Positions 9,087 through 22,113 of a stretch of DNA of 64,000 bases are shown here, one piece after another. This DNA comes from Karstenula rhodostoma CBS 690.94 (Eukaryota; Ascomycota; Dothideomycetes; Pleosporales; Didymosphaeriaceae). The number at the start of each line of letters is the position of its first letter. Position 1 is the first letter of the stretch. The stretch is taken from assembly GCA_010093485.1 (NCBI GenBank), contig MU001495.1:2617711-2681710 (forward strand). The letters run 5' to 3'. Both the position numbers and the translations under genes were made by a program. The notes under the pieces are model-generated. The model worked only from the letters and a program-made list of their open reading frames with translations, was not told where the DNA came from and did no database searches.

Positions 9087-12000
9087 CCTTTTGATGGAGC
9101 CAAAGATGACGAGAATCTCTTGGTTGAGGTACAAGACAAAAGTCCACCAATGACGGCTTTATCGCTGCTAACTTCTGATCTCGGTGACACCTTGAGTATA
9201 TCCGAGTACCTGTATGAGTTGAACGAATGATCAAAAGCGGAAATTTCCTGATGATAACCACGAGCGTCGATTTCGTAAAGGGCAGCGGGATCTATGGTAG
9301 TGAAGTGCTAGACTGGATGATCAACGAGCACAGCCCGAAACTAACGCCTCAGGTCTCTTGCTGTAAGTTCAGACCTTGGCAATGCATCTGCTTCCTAGTT
9401 GGAGAGAACGCCTTGCGCAATTCCGGTCACAGGAGTGCACATGAGCTAGGTTGTGCAACGCAGAACAACACTGCCTCGTAAGTCGCTCGACCGGTCCATG
9501 AGCTCTATGTTCACATCATGTGGAACTAGGCGTTCTACTCGAGGCTGTCTACGCTACGAGATACCCCAAACTCATTTTCGGGTGGAAAGCTGCTCCCTTA
9601 CGTTATATCACTTGAAACCTGCGCTGCTCGAGATCCACATATGTCACTAGTACTCAAATTACTGGACTGGTAACATCAGTTCTTCCATCATATCGATACC
9701 TCTGATCCAAGCTTGCAACCACTTCGAAACCAGATGAAAATCACATCCTTCCAGCGAAGTCATGACCAATCGTAACTTTCCCCGCGTACACATGGAACCA
9801 CGAGCTTCTGTTAGCTGGATTTTACTAGGTACGATTCTCGGCTCAGCTCCGTGACGGATGCCCTGTGGGGATGAGTACACAAGGCAGAGCTGCGCGGCAA
9901 AATCTTTCAGCCCTCAGTTCAGCTTTTTTCCATAAGTAGGCATATAGAGCGCTTCACTTGCGGATCTAGGGGATCACTGGGTCAAGCCGAGAAACCGGTC
10001 AATTACCTACTATTCATCGGTGGTGATGTTTCGAGTGGCTCAACAGTGGCTTAAATACTTCTGGGTGTGATGATGGTTTGATAGAGGTTAAAGGTTAAAC
10101 AACATGCCTGATACTTGAGGTGTTACCTTAAACGTTTAAGCGAGCTATTTCATGAGTCGAAAAGGAAAACGTAACGATGGTTTAATCCCTCGGATAAGGC
10201 CTCTCTCGGGGCTTGGAGACGCGGGAAGAATGCTGGTTGTTGTTCAAGCAAGGTTCTACGAACTTCTCAACATCACTGCGGCTGCTGTGTGTATGAAGGG
10301 GTGGTTGGAGATTCACATTGTTAGTCTGAGCCCTGTTGGGCATCAAATACCATCTCATGGAAATCTTACTTGGTGAAAATTGACCATCGTTGACACGGAG
10401 ACCTTCACAAGGGCTTGATCACGTGACTCATATACAGCCCCCGGCCGTAGATGTTGGTACATTATATGCGCCGTCGTTGTCGAAAGTCCATTTTTAAACA
10501 CCCGGATTGGCCATTTGTAAAGTGGATATTTGCAATATTAGTGTTCCTGTCACCCCACTGAGTTTCTGTACTGCGTTTTGCCGCGGCTTGCAAAAGCGCG
10601 TGAAGTATCACATTTGGTAAGGTAACCGCAGATTTAGATCTCCTCTTCTAATCTAGGATAGCCCGCGCTCTTGCTGGCCTTGTATTGTAATGGCGTACTC
10701 CTGATACACCAATACCTATAATAGCTGTGGAGCGCCCTCTTCTCAGAATTTAGCCTTGGAAAGAAACGCTTACAAGTCACTAATCACTAGCTATCCTTGA
10801 ACGTTGGCTGTATCTGATGTATGGATCATAAGTTCGCATTCGAAAGATGAAAGGATGTGTTCTGCCTAGAGCCACGCTGGCGGCTGATTGGAAACGAGGG
10901 TAGGTGAAGATTGCACAATGGTGCACGGCGCAAGGTTCGGCGTCAGCGTGCATGTCTACATGGTCTGGCGGGTCTGATTGAGCTTGTGCAAGTTGGAGGT
11001 CTCAGTGCGTTCGAGAACGGCATGATTAGACTTACTGACAGGAAAAGAAGGTATCCAGTACTACGTGATCGTCAAGAGTGCTTGCACCAATTCGGTCTGA
11101 GCGGAAGCTGCTCGGGTAGCTGGGAGGTGCCTCTCCATCACTCTCATTACTCCACGAACATCGAACCTTGGGGACATGCTTTTGCTCAATTCCAATAGCA
11201 AACGACACGCCAATCAGTATTAATATGATACTCAAGATGTAATGCCTGCTGCCTATGCCTCTGGCATAGTCGATCGCGGTGTTAACAGGAGAGACGTAAT
11301 GTCGCAGTCAAGCAGCGTATATGTTATCCACCACAACGAACTCAAACTGTGATATAGCATGTCGTGCACAAATTTATGACGAGCTCGGATCAAATTGAGT
11401 CACCTTCTTCCCTAGCTAGGCGCGCTCAAAATGGCTCTTTCGCCCGTGACGGGCGTCTTCGTATATTCAGTCTTGCGCCAACTCGGCATGCCCTAGAGAT
11501 CGAGTCTTTGACAACACAACTACAGCGCTCATCATACCAGCCCAAACGTAGCGCCGCACCGCATGCAGACATGCTGAGACCTTCGTATATGACAATCATT
11601 CTGATGGTCTCACCAGTTCGTGTTGTCATGTGATTGGCTGCAGTGATGGAGGTTATTTATTGTCCTACAGGGTCGCCTGTGCCGCTCTTCTCATCTGACC
11701 GGAGAGCTTGACCGGCATGCAGAACCATGCCGCGCAGTACGCAGGACACAACCGGTGAGCGAATGTCCTCACGCCAGCAGCATACCTGGCCCCCACGCCC
11801 CCACGCTCCCCCCACGACTTAATATATGCATGCTATCAGAAGCTTGACGTTTCCACAATTTCCATCCAAGCACATGGAATACTAGTCACCAAATCCACTG
11901 CATAGTGGGGTAAGTTCGAGGGCTTCCATTGATGGCAGCAAGTCGGTCTGTCGTAGCTACAGACAGGCGTGACGTTTGATATAGCCATTCCAAGTCCGAT

Positions 12001-13125
12001 GGGGCCTTCGCCACCAAATTCATGAGCTCGCGTAGTCTTGTCACATCGTGCGAGCTGAGCGATGCCTCAATCTGCCTGGGTGTGCGTCTGTGTGCGTGCA
12101 TACGTGCCCAACCATTTGCTGGACATGCTGACCTTGGTCACCCCACGGGCCCAGAGATTTGACGCCGGATGCATGAGCTGTCATATCGAAAGTCACCGTT
12201 ATTATACCCTGGCTTGACGTGGGGGTTCCTATATCTCAAAGACAAATGAATGCTGGCCTTGCTCAACCAATTGATGTCTACTCGCTGCGGCGGCCGTACA
12301 TATTCACAGTTCCCCGCCCACTGGATCCTCGTTCATATTCTTCCTATCCCCAGCTCGCGATGGCGGAAAAACATCACTCAGTTGCAAATTGAAAACCTCT
12401 GTCACTGCGCTGATCGCTCGCAACTTCCATCGTTCGAATTCTCTCCTCCTCCTCTACGGTATGCATACCTTTATCCACGGAACCATTGCCGTTACGTCTG
12501 GTTTGTCGACTATTGAAATTATGATTCCTCAAGAAGGATATCAAGGTACGTACTCAGCATGCCAAACACAGTCTAGATCCCTTGGTTCATGTCAATACCC
12601 TTATTCGTTCCTGTCAACATCATTATCGCATCGTTTTCGATCACTCCACGACGCAATATCTTCCCGAACATGTTCATCCCCGATTAACCTTGGGCCAAAT
12701 CCCTCCACGTAGGCTGACTTATTCCTAAGCTCTTCTTCCCAGCCGACGCGCTCGAGCTCAACAAATCGACACAAGCTAGGAACAACAACGACAACTCCAG
12801 CCTCCGACACACGCTCGCCTTCTTCCACCAGTGCGTGCATGGAACCTGTCACCTCCGTCTGTTCCCGATCACTGCTTATGTGCGGTCGCCGTGCTGTCCG
12901 TTTCGAGGAGATACGCGGTGGAGAGTACACTGGCATTAGTGTGGGAACCGCGCGATCCCTCGCGGTGCATTGCCCCTGTGTAAGTGTAACACTGCCACGA
13001 TTGAGCCCTGCAGCTGGTTAACAGCTCATCCTTTCAAACAGTAAATTTTGACGAACCGTTTAGCCCTGACGCATCTCGCTCTACATCTTGGAGCTTTGAA
13101 TCATTACTGTTACCTGTTCCCAGGG
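9087..13125. other. Long gene-poor stretch
   Basis: Four kilobases without a gene I can support, apart from the LINE 3-prime fragment near 10.5 kb. Frames are short (under 115 codons), in mixed frames, and without motifs. Base composition is moderate (not the RIP-type AT extreme), suggesting old, decayed intergenic DNA. Confidence 0.45.
10525..10615 (+). mobile_element. LINE 3-prime end fragment
   Basis: The core 10553-10615 matches the terminal 61-63 bases of the LINE at 36178-40304 and the short insert at 40307-40367. Shared landmarks are GAGTTYCTKTACTGYG, GTTTTGCCGCGGCTTG and GAAGTATCACATTT. Similarity extends about 25 bases further upstream into the LINE 3-prime untranslated region (both have AATATT then GTGTT then CACCCCACTGAG). 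That makes this a severely 5-prime-truncated copy. I could not see a clear target-site duplication. Confidence 0.65.
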
Positions 13126-13574
13126 TCAGTAAACCTCACAAATCGGAGCACCTAGGCCACTGTCGCAACTTTTTGGGGCACCGACATCCATTTATTCCGA
13201 ACATTTCCGACCATATCGACGCAGGTCATTATAACGCTCGATCAACCGCGCCGTATTCTTACTATCGTGGTGCTGGCTTACCTGTTAAAGCCTTCTGACG
13301 TTGTCTGGCATAGTGAACAAGTCCGATCACCGCGGCCACTGCACTAGGGATACCAATAGCCAATGCAATTACACTGGAAACATCGCCAATAGACGTTTTG
13401 GCGATGGGGAGATCCGCAGTCGGCGATGGGGCCGTAGGATTACCTACCACACCTGGGCATCAGCGTGGATTCTCGATAAGTAAGGGTCATCCTCATCTGC
13501 TAGAAGACGATGTGCCTACCAAACTGAACAAGGATCATGAGTATGAGCAAGCGGTTACTTGCTGATGCTTCCAT
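13126..13574 (-). CDS. Small membrane protein, family D copy 2
   Basis: The model has exons 13574-13520, 13452-13282 and 13151-13126, giving 83 residues. Exon 1 is exactly as long as in copy 1 (55 nt, phase 1). It encodes MEASASNRLLILMILVQFG, a signal-anchor-like hydrophobic start. Exon 2 has the shared block KTSIGDVSSVIALAIGIP and AVAAVIGLVHYARQRQ. Exon 3 is inferred from the short similarity of its end (APICEVY) to PPACEVD in copy 1, and it then hits a stop. So this copy is either a naturally short member or has lost the long polar tail present at 8430-8600. The third exon is the weakest part. Function unknown. Confidence 0.5.
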
Positions 13575-16500
13575 CGGATTCCCGTTGCACAGAAAGGGCG
13601 TCGTGTGCGCAATAGAGCCATTTTGGACGTTTGTCGTTGGGATAGTCACCCAATATCAGGTGAAATCGATGCAGATGCTTTGGAGCTAACGATATGGCTG
13701 TCTATCGTACTAGGTACCAGAATCTGTGGTAATCCAAATGGATAAAGGTGTGAAACAACGATATGGGGAACACGGCTGGTGGAGTGCAATGGCGACCCTG
13801 CTGTAAGCATCGCAACGTCGACCACAATGGCAGTACTCTTACCTTTCGGCACCATGGACAGTGATGGGATAGGACTTGTCGCCTGACCCAATCACGTCGC
13901 CTTATTCGACATATACACAACCGGCACCGGGGCTTGCAGAGTTCCGGTCAACTCCCCAGAAGACGGCGCACACGAGCTTGTCGACTCCCTCTACATCCAA
14001 ACATCGTTATACACCTCAAAGAGATCTAGTGGGATCCAGACCATTGCGCGAGGAATTGGGAAAATCAGCTCGGGTTTCGCAGTCCATTGGAACCTCACTG
14101 CCTGTAGTGTAAAGCGTCTTGTGATGTAGCACGATGCGACGATACTGTCGGCCAGAGCTGCTCTCAATTGCACATGCATTGCGGATGATTAGGAGGTGCC
14201 AGATATTGCCGCTCCGAAACGTGGGTCCGTTCCAAGATTCTGAGGCGACGGCGAAGGGATCTTCAGTCCATCAATTTCCCGTCAGCGGTCACAGGGGCAA
14301 AACTATCACGGAGGGGTACAGCCACGACGCGCACCACTGATTTTCCTCTAATCACCAGATCCGACTGTAGTCAGCAAATTGTTCAATCTTTCGCGCGCTC
14401 TGCGTGCACGCCGCCACCAGGAGGTTTCCTGGATGGTAGTAACGATCGCCACATATTTACATCCAGCCGAAACTGGAGTGTTCATCCATCCACTCGTTCG
14501 AGGATGATCGAAGCATGCAGTAAAGGTGGAGAAAGGACCCATGCACACTGCCGAACCTTTTGCCAAGTGATGAACGGAGTACAGGGTAAATACACTAGCG
14601 GCATCGTTCAAGAAGATGGTGAAAAGACACCATCCAAATACAAAACGCTTGCAACGGCAGATTTGGTTCTCTTGGACTTAGATATGGATAGATTTGATCC
14701 TTGATACCGCCTTTGCGGTCTCTCCATCGAGTTGTGATGTCGCCGCCTTGGCACTTGGCCTCATCAAGTATCGCGGAATACTGACTGCCCATATTACTGA
14801 CCGGTCGCTTGCAGCTCCAAGACCACGTATCAGACTGCGATTCGAACGGTAATTCAGGCTTTGATAATCAGTGCATAGTCGCCATCGCCCTCTAAATTGA
14901 TAGTGCATTTGCCTCAGCCTTCCGGTTACTGCGGCGCCCAGGAACAAAACCGCACTGAGGACAGATTGCACCTTTTCTATCGAGTTTCAGTAAAGCGAAG
15001 ATTGGCTGATTAGTGTTCGAGACGCGGAAACCTTTTACTTGCCTGTTGTTGTGCAGCGCAGAGGGTGATTGAAACTACTCGAGGCTTTTCTAGCTCCAGG
15101 TTATCGTACGATCCACCATATTTAGGTGGAATCATTGTAGATAACAGCCCGCACGTGATAGGGTGATACTACATGACGTAAATCGTCTTCGGAATCTTGC
15201 AGCTTTGCCATATGAATGGATTTTTGTTTACAGTGTAATACAAGATGTGTCCACTGAACTGGCATAATGACAGTTATGTATACAAGGTTTCCTTGGTCGC
15301 AAGGTGCGAGAAGTTGCTTGCTCCTGGTACTTTCATGTCCGTTGCACAATGTCTCTCCGAGCAAAGCCTTTGCAATACCATATTCGCCACCGTGGCAAAC
15401 GCACCATACATCACACGCCAAGCAGATAATTCGAACGTGGAATTATGTAACAAGTTCTAAATCGCTTTTCAGGTGACGTACGGTCAGGTTGTGGAGAAAG
15501 TCCTTCGTATCAGCAACGTCACGTGATTTCTCAAGTGCTTGCACAGGTTAAGATCTTATGCTACAGAATCAGGAATAGAGCGCTTTTTTATATTCTAGCA
15601 TTTGATCCCATCTTTCCCTGTGCAATATTAGATCTGTGTCTCCAGAAGGCCTATTTCGGGTGAAGAGCCAACAACAGCACTAAGCCTGCGGTTGCACCTT
15701 TATTACTGAGAACTGTGTCATATTGGTCGACGAGGTATAGGATGATTGCGCCAAACTATTTTAATCGTTAGCTCGATATTTATCCATGCAATGCAGGTAG
15801 GATGTCATCACTCTCCTCCCACAACGTTAAACCGGATTTTGGATCTGTAATAGCTGGGAGTTGGATGTTGGGTTTCATCTCGAGATAGTCGTCGCCATTC
15901 GTCTCAGTGAGCTCCTTGTAGTGTAATTTGGACGGGAGCTGAAGTTCGTCAAGAATCGTGCAAACTTTTAATTGTGACCTGTGATGCTGTTCTCATTATT
16001 GAAGTGTCGTTGCATTGGCGAATATATGGAATCAACCATGGGTCGGGCGCACCACCGTGTCCTTAGAGTTTAATTGCCTGTATTGTATAGTTGGAAATTG
16101 TCGAGTTTATTCGAAAGACTGTATATCTTGCGAGGCAGGTCGAGAGTTGTACCTACCTTTATTATTGCCAAAACCACATTGCAGGTCATCCAGCTGCTAA
16201 AGCAGGATTTCAACTTGGATGTATCATTACAGCGTCGGAGACCACTTGATGAGACCTTGGGGGCAGCCGAAAGCATTTATACTTTGAGTCTGTTGATAGT
16301 TTCGGGTATCGGACTACTGCAATACTCATCTGAAGGGAGCCAGGAGCCCGGTAGGATCGGATTGCATCCTTTATCGTCATCGTATGGCCGATATATTGCT
16401 TTTCCGCCGCTCCTGGCATAGCAGTGACTCTGCGGGGACAATAAAACAACTGCTCAAGCGTTTAGACGATGCCGAGAAGCCTTACCAGAACTTTATCATT

Positions 16501-16939
16501 GGCATGAAGAGGTGCTGCTTGTATAATCTCCCATGTCATTTCTAACTCACTCAATAGGCAATGTATAAGCTCAAGGTGTCATCCCTTAAATTAGTATCGC
16601 GGCTCATACTACTAGGGCTCGTTATCAATTAATCTCGATAAAATTGCTAGGCCTGTGCGTGGGATACCTGTTACTTTCACGTAGGTGGTGTGTGCGTCTG
16701 CTGAAGCAAAGGCCATGCCATATATGGCTCCCGATATACTTCCGGTTGAGGTGTTATATAAAAATATCGCTCGAGCGTCTCACATTACCACCCACTTCGA
16801 TCTCCACTGGGACTAAGATCCAGGCGCAATTCCGATGTCCGTATAAATCCCATCCCTCAGTATATATACCCGCTAACGAGAATTTAACCGATTCATGCTC
16901 CACATCAAGACCTCATATTAGCTGCTAAGCGCAGCCACT
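13575..16939. other. Gene-poor region upstream of the F-box-like pair
   Basis: No supported gene. Several hydrophobic or basic frames of 60-100 codons occur on both strands (for example 14678-14971 minus), but most lack an ATG and show no motif. The last few hundred bases are the likely promoter of the gene starting at 16940. Confidence 0.4.
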
Positions 16940-17812
16940 ATGGCTTCGCAAAAGCCCCACCTCCTGAGTCTCCCGCGCGAGATCAGAGATCTCATCTGTG
17001 AGTACTCTTCTTGAAGCGATGGGGTTTTGCTCACTTAGCAACCGCATATAGACCCCTGCCTTACGCACTCCAAAACATTCTCATGGCCATGGTGCCAGTC
17101 AGTGTTGTCGACCAAGTATCCGGGAACACTATTCGAAATGATGATGGTCAAAGTCGAGATGGCAGGTGTACCTCTACACAACGTTCTCTTGACCCATTCC
17201 CAGATCAAGGCGGAATATCTCGAGACGGTGTCGAAGCACTCCTCCGCCAAATTTACTGTCCTTGAAGATGGGGATTCATCATTGTCAAAGTTACCCGACG
17301 AAGCATTACGCAAAATAACGGACGCAACCTGGGTTGTTGAATGGGGACAGGCAAGTGCTTTTTACGGTTACTCTCACGAATTTACGAAGCTCTGGCACTT
17401 TTTCCAGCTCGGAGCCGCAAAGGTCGCATCGGAAGCCCCAAACCTATCTACGCTCCGCATTGCCTTCTCCTTCCAGGTTAAATGGGACATCGCCGAATCT
17501 GAGCTTGAGAAGGTCCATGCACAGGTTCGTGTTCCCGAGCCGCTTTTATACCTTTCGGGATTCCCACTCGTACAGAACGTCCAAACTTGTCTGGTGAGAA
17601 ACTATGGCTTCGGTGTCAAGTCTACTCGCATCTGCATGTATGTGTACGGCAAGGGACACCGGGTCAAGAATTTTCTCTGGGCCTCAGAGCAGTTGTTTGA
17701 GGTTTTCCACGTGAGGCACCTGACCCAGGTGGTTCTTGATGAGGAAACTTGGAACGACGGAGAAGCCGACTCTGTCGGGCTGTTGAAATGGGTGGAAAAA
17801 CGATATTTCTGA
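16940..17812 (+). CDS. F-box-like protein, tandem copy A
   Basis: Exons 16940-16997 and 17052-17812 give 272 residues. Exon 1 encodes MASQKPHLLSLPREIRDLI, the LPREIRD-type F-box-like start common in small fungal regulatory proteins, and the intron splits the next Tyr codon. Exon 2 carries a region shared with copy B (GVPLHNVLLTHSQIKAEYLE). I infer an adaptor or substrate-recognition type role from the N-terminus, not from proof of Skp1 binding. The first exon is the same length (58 nt) as in the neighbour 1.5 kb downstream, so the two arose by tandem duplication. Compared with copy B, the stretch right after the intron (YPCLTHSKTFSWPW) is diverged, and the central acidic loop is shorter. Expression is unknown. 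Confidence 0.75.
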
Positions 17813-18479
17813 AAGGTTGACTGCTTCAGTGGAAGATCACCGGCTCTAACTTTGCTTTTGGCATATCGGTAAGGCGTGGTGGGGATCGGTTGCATTTCTG
17901 GTACGCGAATGGCACAATTTTGGGGCCACAATGAAGTTGATATGCTTCTAGGAGCTTTGGGAGGAGACCACAGAACATTGGGAAACCCTTTTGCACGGAT
18001 TCTACATTTTTCGAGGTCGCGAGTTAAGCGATGGGGTCGTTACAACCCTGGTTGGATACAAGACTCTTGGAGGCCGATACACCTTTCTTGAGTATTGAGG
18101 GGTATGCTAAAGTGCCCAAGAGAGTTCCTGTAGGTGCATATGGCATCAGAAAGATCATGTTCTTTCGCACATGAATCGCTGTTCCATGATCTCCACCCCA
18201 ACTTCGATTGGATGTTTGACTGTTTCATAATGTTGTTCAAGATTGTCTGATGTAATCGGGTCCTGCCACGAACTTTCTCAACTTGGTGCGCTCCTGCCCT
18301 GAATGATATAAACTAGCCACTAGCGCCACGGCACCTGCCCTTGCTAGTTGAAGTGAAGGTAGGTCATAGCGTCTTGGCGGTCGGCTCGCATGATTTATAC
18401 ATGCTCTTGCCCTCTCCCGACTTCGCTCGCCGACGTCTACCTTTACCTCATCAGAAACGAGCAGCTGCAGTCGCCCGCA
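17813..18479. other. Intergenic between the F-box-like pair
   Basis: This is the presumed 3-prime end of copy A and promoter of copy B. It has no domain-like frames, repeats or RNA genes that I can see. Confidence 0.5.
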
Positions 18480-19486
18480 ATGGCTCCGGCAACACCCCAC
18501 CTCCTCGGGATCCCGCGCGAGATCAGGGATATGATCTGTGAGTATATCCTTTTGCAGCCACTGCGATGTTGGATTCATGATCCATCACACTCGTTTAAGC
18601 GCCAAAAACACTAGGCTGTCTTATGCCTATATCCTACAGCTGCTTCTCGAACGCTTGCGTCTTACAGCTGCTTCTGTTAACGATGCTGACTTAACCTCTC
18701 TGAACAGACCAACACCTGACACAGTCGAAGATACATCTCTTGTATCCTGTACTCGGCGGAAACGCCCAGGTCTCAATCGAGCTGAATCGCGCACCGCTCG
18801 TCAATGTACTCCTGATACACCCTCAAATCAATGTCGAGTACCTCAAGACTTTCGGCAAAGACATCTCGGCCAGGTTCGATTTTGTAAAGAGTGCGGCTCT
18901 CACATTCCTGACGCCGACTGAGTTGCGAGGTGTCAGCGGGGTAATTCGACACATCAAGCATGCCACCTTTATTATCGACTACGAACTTGATCCTGACTAC
19001 CTGCTTGATGACCAACCTTTGGGTCGAGTCGGTTTCTGGTCAGCCTTGCAGAATGGCGCAGCCTTTTTCCAGAAGGAGGCAACAGCTATGGAAACACTTC
19101 GCATCGCGTTCAGGTGTGTCCAGGACTACGTGCGTCACGACGACGTCTTCGACCAGGACCCGGACGTTAACCTTTCCCTATGCGACCCCCCCGGACGACT
19201 GGGCACGCTGCCTATCCTGCAGAAGGTACATACGTGTCTTATTGCCGGAGACATGCAATTCGACGACGATCCTTCCTGTGGTGCTTCCCGTGTTGGTGTA
19301 TATCTATACGGAAATGATGGTACGACCGATGAAGGATGCTTCTGGGATCCCAAGGTGGTAGGCAAAATCTTTGATCTGCAGCACTGTGACGTGTGTATTT
19401 ACACCCTCAAGACGTCAGAAGGGGTAGTTCAATGGACTGCTCGGATACACGGATTAGCTCAGTGGATGGAAGATCGATGGGTGTGA
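18480..19486 (+). CDS. F-box-like protein, tandem copy B
   Basis: Exons 18480-18537 and 18708-19486 give 278 residues. The start MAPATPHLLGIPREIRDMIY parallels copy A, with the intron at the identical codon and phase. The 170-nt intron is three times longer than in copy A. The body has NRAPLVNVLLIHPQINVEYL, an acidic central part rich in Asp, and a C-terminal segment (VVQWTARIHGLAQWMEDRWV) that aligns with the copy A C-terminus (GLLKWVEKRYF). As with copy A, an F-box-like adaptor role is inferred from family resemblance only. Both copies are open and spliceable, so neither looks like a pseudogene. Confidence 0.8.
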
Positions 19487-20519
19487 AGGAGTTGGTAAGA
19501 GTTACAATAGAAAGAGTTCCTGAGTTAGGATTTGGTACGCCCGAGTCAAATCCTCTGTTTCCAGGATGCGATACGACGCAAAGATATGTTCTAGACTCGA
19601 AGGCAGTAACGGGCCATTGCAAACAGCTGCACGGCCATAAACACACAATTTCTTCTTTGAAAAGAGTGCAACGAGCCAGTCCGAGAGGGGTTGTTATTGT
19701 CAGTACTTGTTTTTGGAGTCGGGCAAGGGACGATCAGGAACAAATCCACCTGCACAAACATTGCCCATTGCGAATACAAAATGAATCCTCGATCATTACA
19801 GTTCTGAGTAATCAATCCGACATGCGGTTTCATAGCCATACGGATCTGTATCCGTATATGTGAGATGTATCTCCAACGTAGTAGCAAAGAGATAGCCTGG
19901 AACCCATTGAGGTCACAAAGATATGTTCAATATTTGCAGTGGCCAAGACCCCCAGCTTATGTGTAATTACATAAACAAGCTAAAAGGCAAACGACTGTGC
20001 AAGCTCCCGAACTAGCTCTCGATTTTCCGGAGAGAAGTATCTTCCAGTACATCATACGCTCCTTCCAATCAAATCTGACTAATCTGCTCGTCCCAGATCC
20101 CACCCTCTCGCTCATGACCCTACACCGCTCTGCCCGAACAGTTTGCCCTGCCCCTGTGAAATTCGCAATCATGACCTTCCTCTGACAGACGAATCTTTCT
20201 CTTTCTTTTCAGCACTACAGGCCCGTCAGCCGCGCCCATCACGATGTAAATTTTAGATCTTGCCGCGCCTTGCATTCCTCGGACGTTCCAGTTTCAGCAT
20301 CTCCCTGGGAAAAGCCGTGTTACGTGAAATTCGCTATCAGAAAGGAGGTCAAGGGGGAAGCATGGGTATCCACATATCAGAGGAACTTCAAGAGTTGGAC
20401 ATTGCGTCATCATACGTAGCATGGACACAAACCCGCCGGTGACGTTCGGAGCAAGTCCAACGGCACCTCGGAGATGAGTTTGTGTTGCAACCGAAACACC
20501 GCAGAGGGCGTAGGCGGAA
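19487..20519. other. Intergenic, convergent gene ends
   Basis: This separates the F-box-like copy B from the 3-prime end of the GTPase. Short frames only. I see no RNA gene or repeat. Confidence 0.5.
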
Positions 20520-21349
20520 TCATGCTTTTGTATTGGAACTTGATCCTTTGCGTGGAAGAATGCCCTTCAGTTTTGACAGTGTGGAAGACGTCTTGCTTTT
20601 CTGTTTCGTTTCCTCAATCGGTTGCGCGGCCTGCTGTTCAGCCTCCCTCTTTGCCTCGCGCCTCTCCTCCACCTCTTCAATATCCTCCTTGTCTCTTCGT
20701 TGCGCTCGATGTGTACTCTTGACCAAATCGCACAGGACAGCTTCCAACACGCCCTTGTCGAATCTGTCGGATTCAAACGCGTTGACGCCAACCATGCTTG
20801 CCCACTCTTCAGCTAGACCTTTGGGAACTTGCCTCTTTTCCCTGTCATCGCCTTGCACAAGATCGGCCTTGTTGCCGACCAGGGTGCATCCAAATCTGAC
20901 GTGGCCTGGAGCGAGGGAGAGAGCATTAACAAATGCAGCGTCGACGAGGGGGCTGCAGACGAAGACTTACCAGTCGGATATTTTTGCCCTCCAGCGTTTT
21001 TCGGAGCCCTACACGCCCAGACATAATCCCATCCAAAACCCGTAACGTTTTTATAACTCTCCTCGCTCGTGATGTCATACATCAACACGATACCATCCGC
21101 ATTCCTCAAAGCTTGATCAAAGACCTCAGCCACGAACCCGCTCTCCCTAGCCCGTATCGGCGTCAAGCTGATATCTTTGATGAGGATATCGTGGGTATCA
21201 GTGCCGACCGGCAGCTTCAGGCGAGTAGGGGCGTCGTCGAATGGGTCATAAAGGTAATACTGGGTGTCATGGATGACTTTGTCGGCGAAGCTGGTTTTGC
21301 CGACGCCAGACTCCCCGAGGATGACAAAGGAAAGATACGGTCTGGACAT
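20520..21349 (-). CDS. Divergent Ras-superfamily small GTPase
   Basis: Exons 21349-20971 and 20905-20520 with a 65-nt GT..AG intron give 254 residues. The ATG at 21349 directly precedes RPYLSFVILGESGVGKTS, with the P-loop (GESGVGKT) at residues 12-19. The base-recognition motif NKAD is at about 138-141, preceded by RFGCTLVG. DGIVLMYDITSEESY matches the core strand and switch-following helix of Ras proteins. The usual WDTAGQE switch II is not visible where expected (LTPIRARESGFVAEVFDQAL is found instead), so hydrolysis may differ. The C-terminus is a long charged helix of about 60 residues (E/R/K-rich) with no CAAX box, so prenylation is unlikely. The cellular role is unknown. It is transcribed divergently from the phosphatase at 22114. 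Confidence 0.8.
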
Positions 21350-22113
21350 AGCTGCAGCAGGTTCTGGTGTAGAGATATTCGACAACGTCGAGATGTAGCC
21401 GATGACTTTGTGCAGATATACAAGGCGTGGGGGCCTAGGAGTGGAAGCACGCTATACCCAAACCGGGGATACCACGTGATTACGTAGATGGCAAGAATCC
21501 GAAATTGGAACCTGGAGCCCGCGGCTTTGAACGCGACAACCCAGCCTACACAACACCCGTGGAAGCTCTACGTGATGCTTCTCCTAGCACCGCGGACAGT
21601 GTCGCATGCTCTATTTCCTCCTTTATCTGTCGCAGGGATTGCGCTTGCCCGGAAATAGTCATTCGTTCATGCCAAGTCAGCTTGGCACGCTTTTCGGCAC
21701 CGTTATCCGCGCATGATCCTCGTCAACCAGACTGTGTTTGGCTAGATGACATCGGCCAGACCTTTTCAATACAGAGGCGACATGAACACCAAGAGCTCCG
21801 GTCAGCCTCGCGACGCCTCTTCTTCGCTCAGGGTCCAGATGCGGCGGTTCCTCCTTCAATCTCTCCGCACGACTTCCGGCGCTTCCGCTCCTGGCGACTG
21901 AGAAAAGCAAGCACGCCCTGACCCTACGGACCGACGCCTTACCACGGCAAGCCGTTTTCGGCTTTGCGACGCACAATCGCCCTCGATAGGACCTTCACCC
22001 ACGGGACTTCACCAGCACAGCGGGCACGCACTGTGTAACGCCGACGGAAATCCTGCCCTCCACCGAGCGCACCGCACCGCACCCCCTCCTCCCGCGACGC
22101 GCCGCACCGCGCA
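21350..22113. other. Divergent promoter region
   Basis: The shared upstream region of the GTPase (leftward) and the PPN2-like gene (rightward). GC-rich near 22000-22110, with C-rich leader sequence before the phosphatase ATG. Frames here are overlapping and motif-free. Confidence 0.5.

Noticed and set aside
13646..13920. A third member of the small membrane family next to copy 2.
   Set aside because: Only a few residues (VDVAMLTAG, PKG) and GACGTTGC resemble the shared block. There is no conserved first exon.
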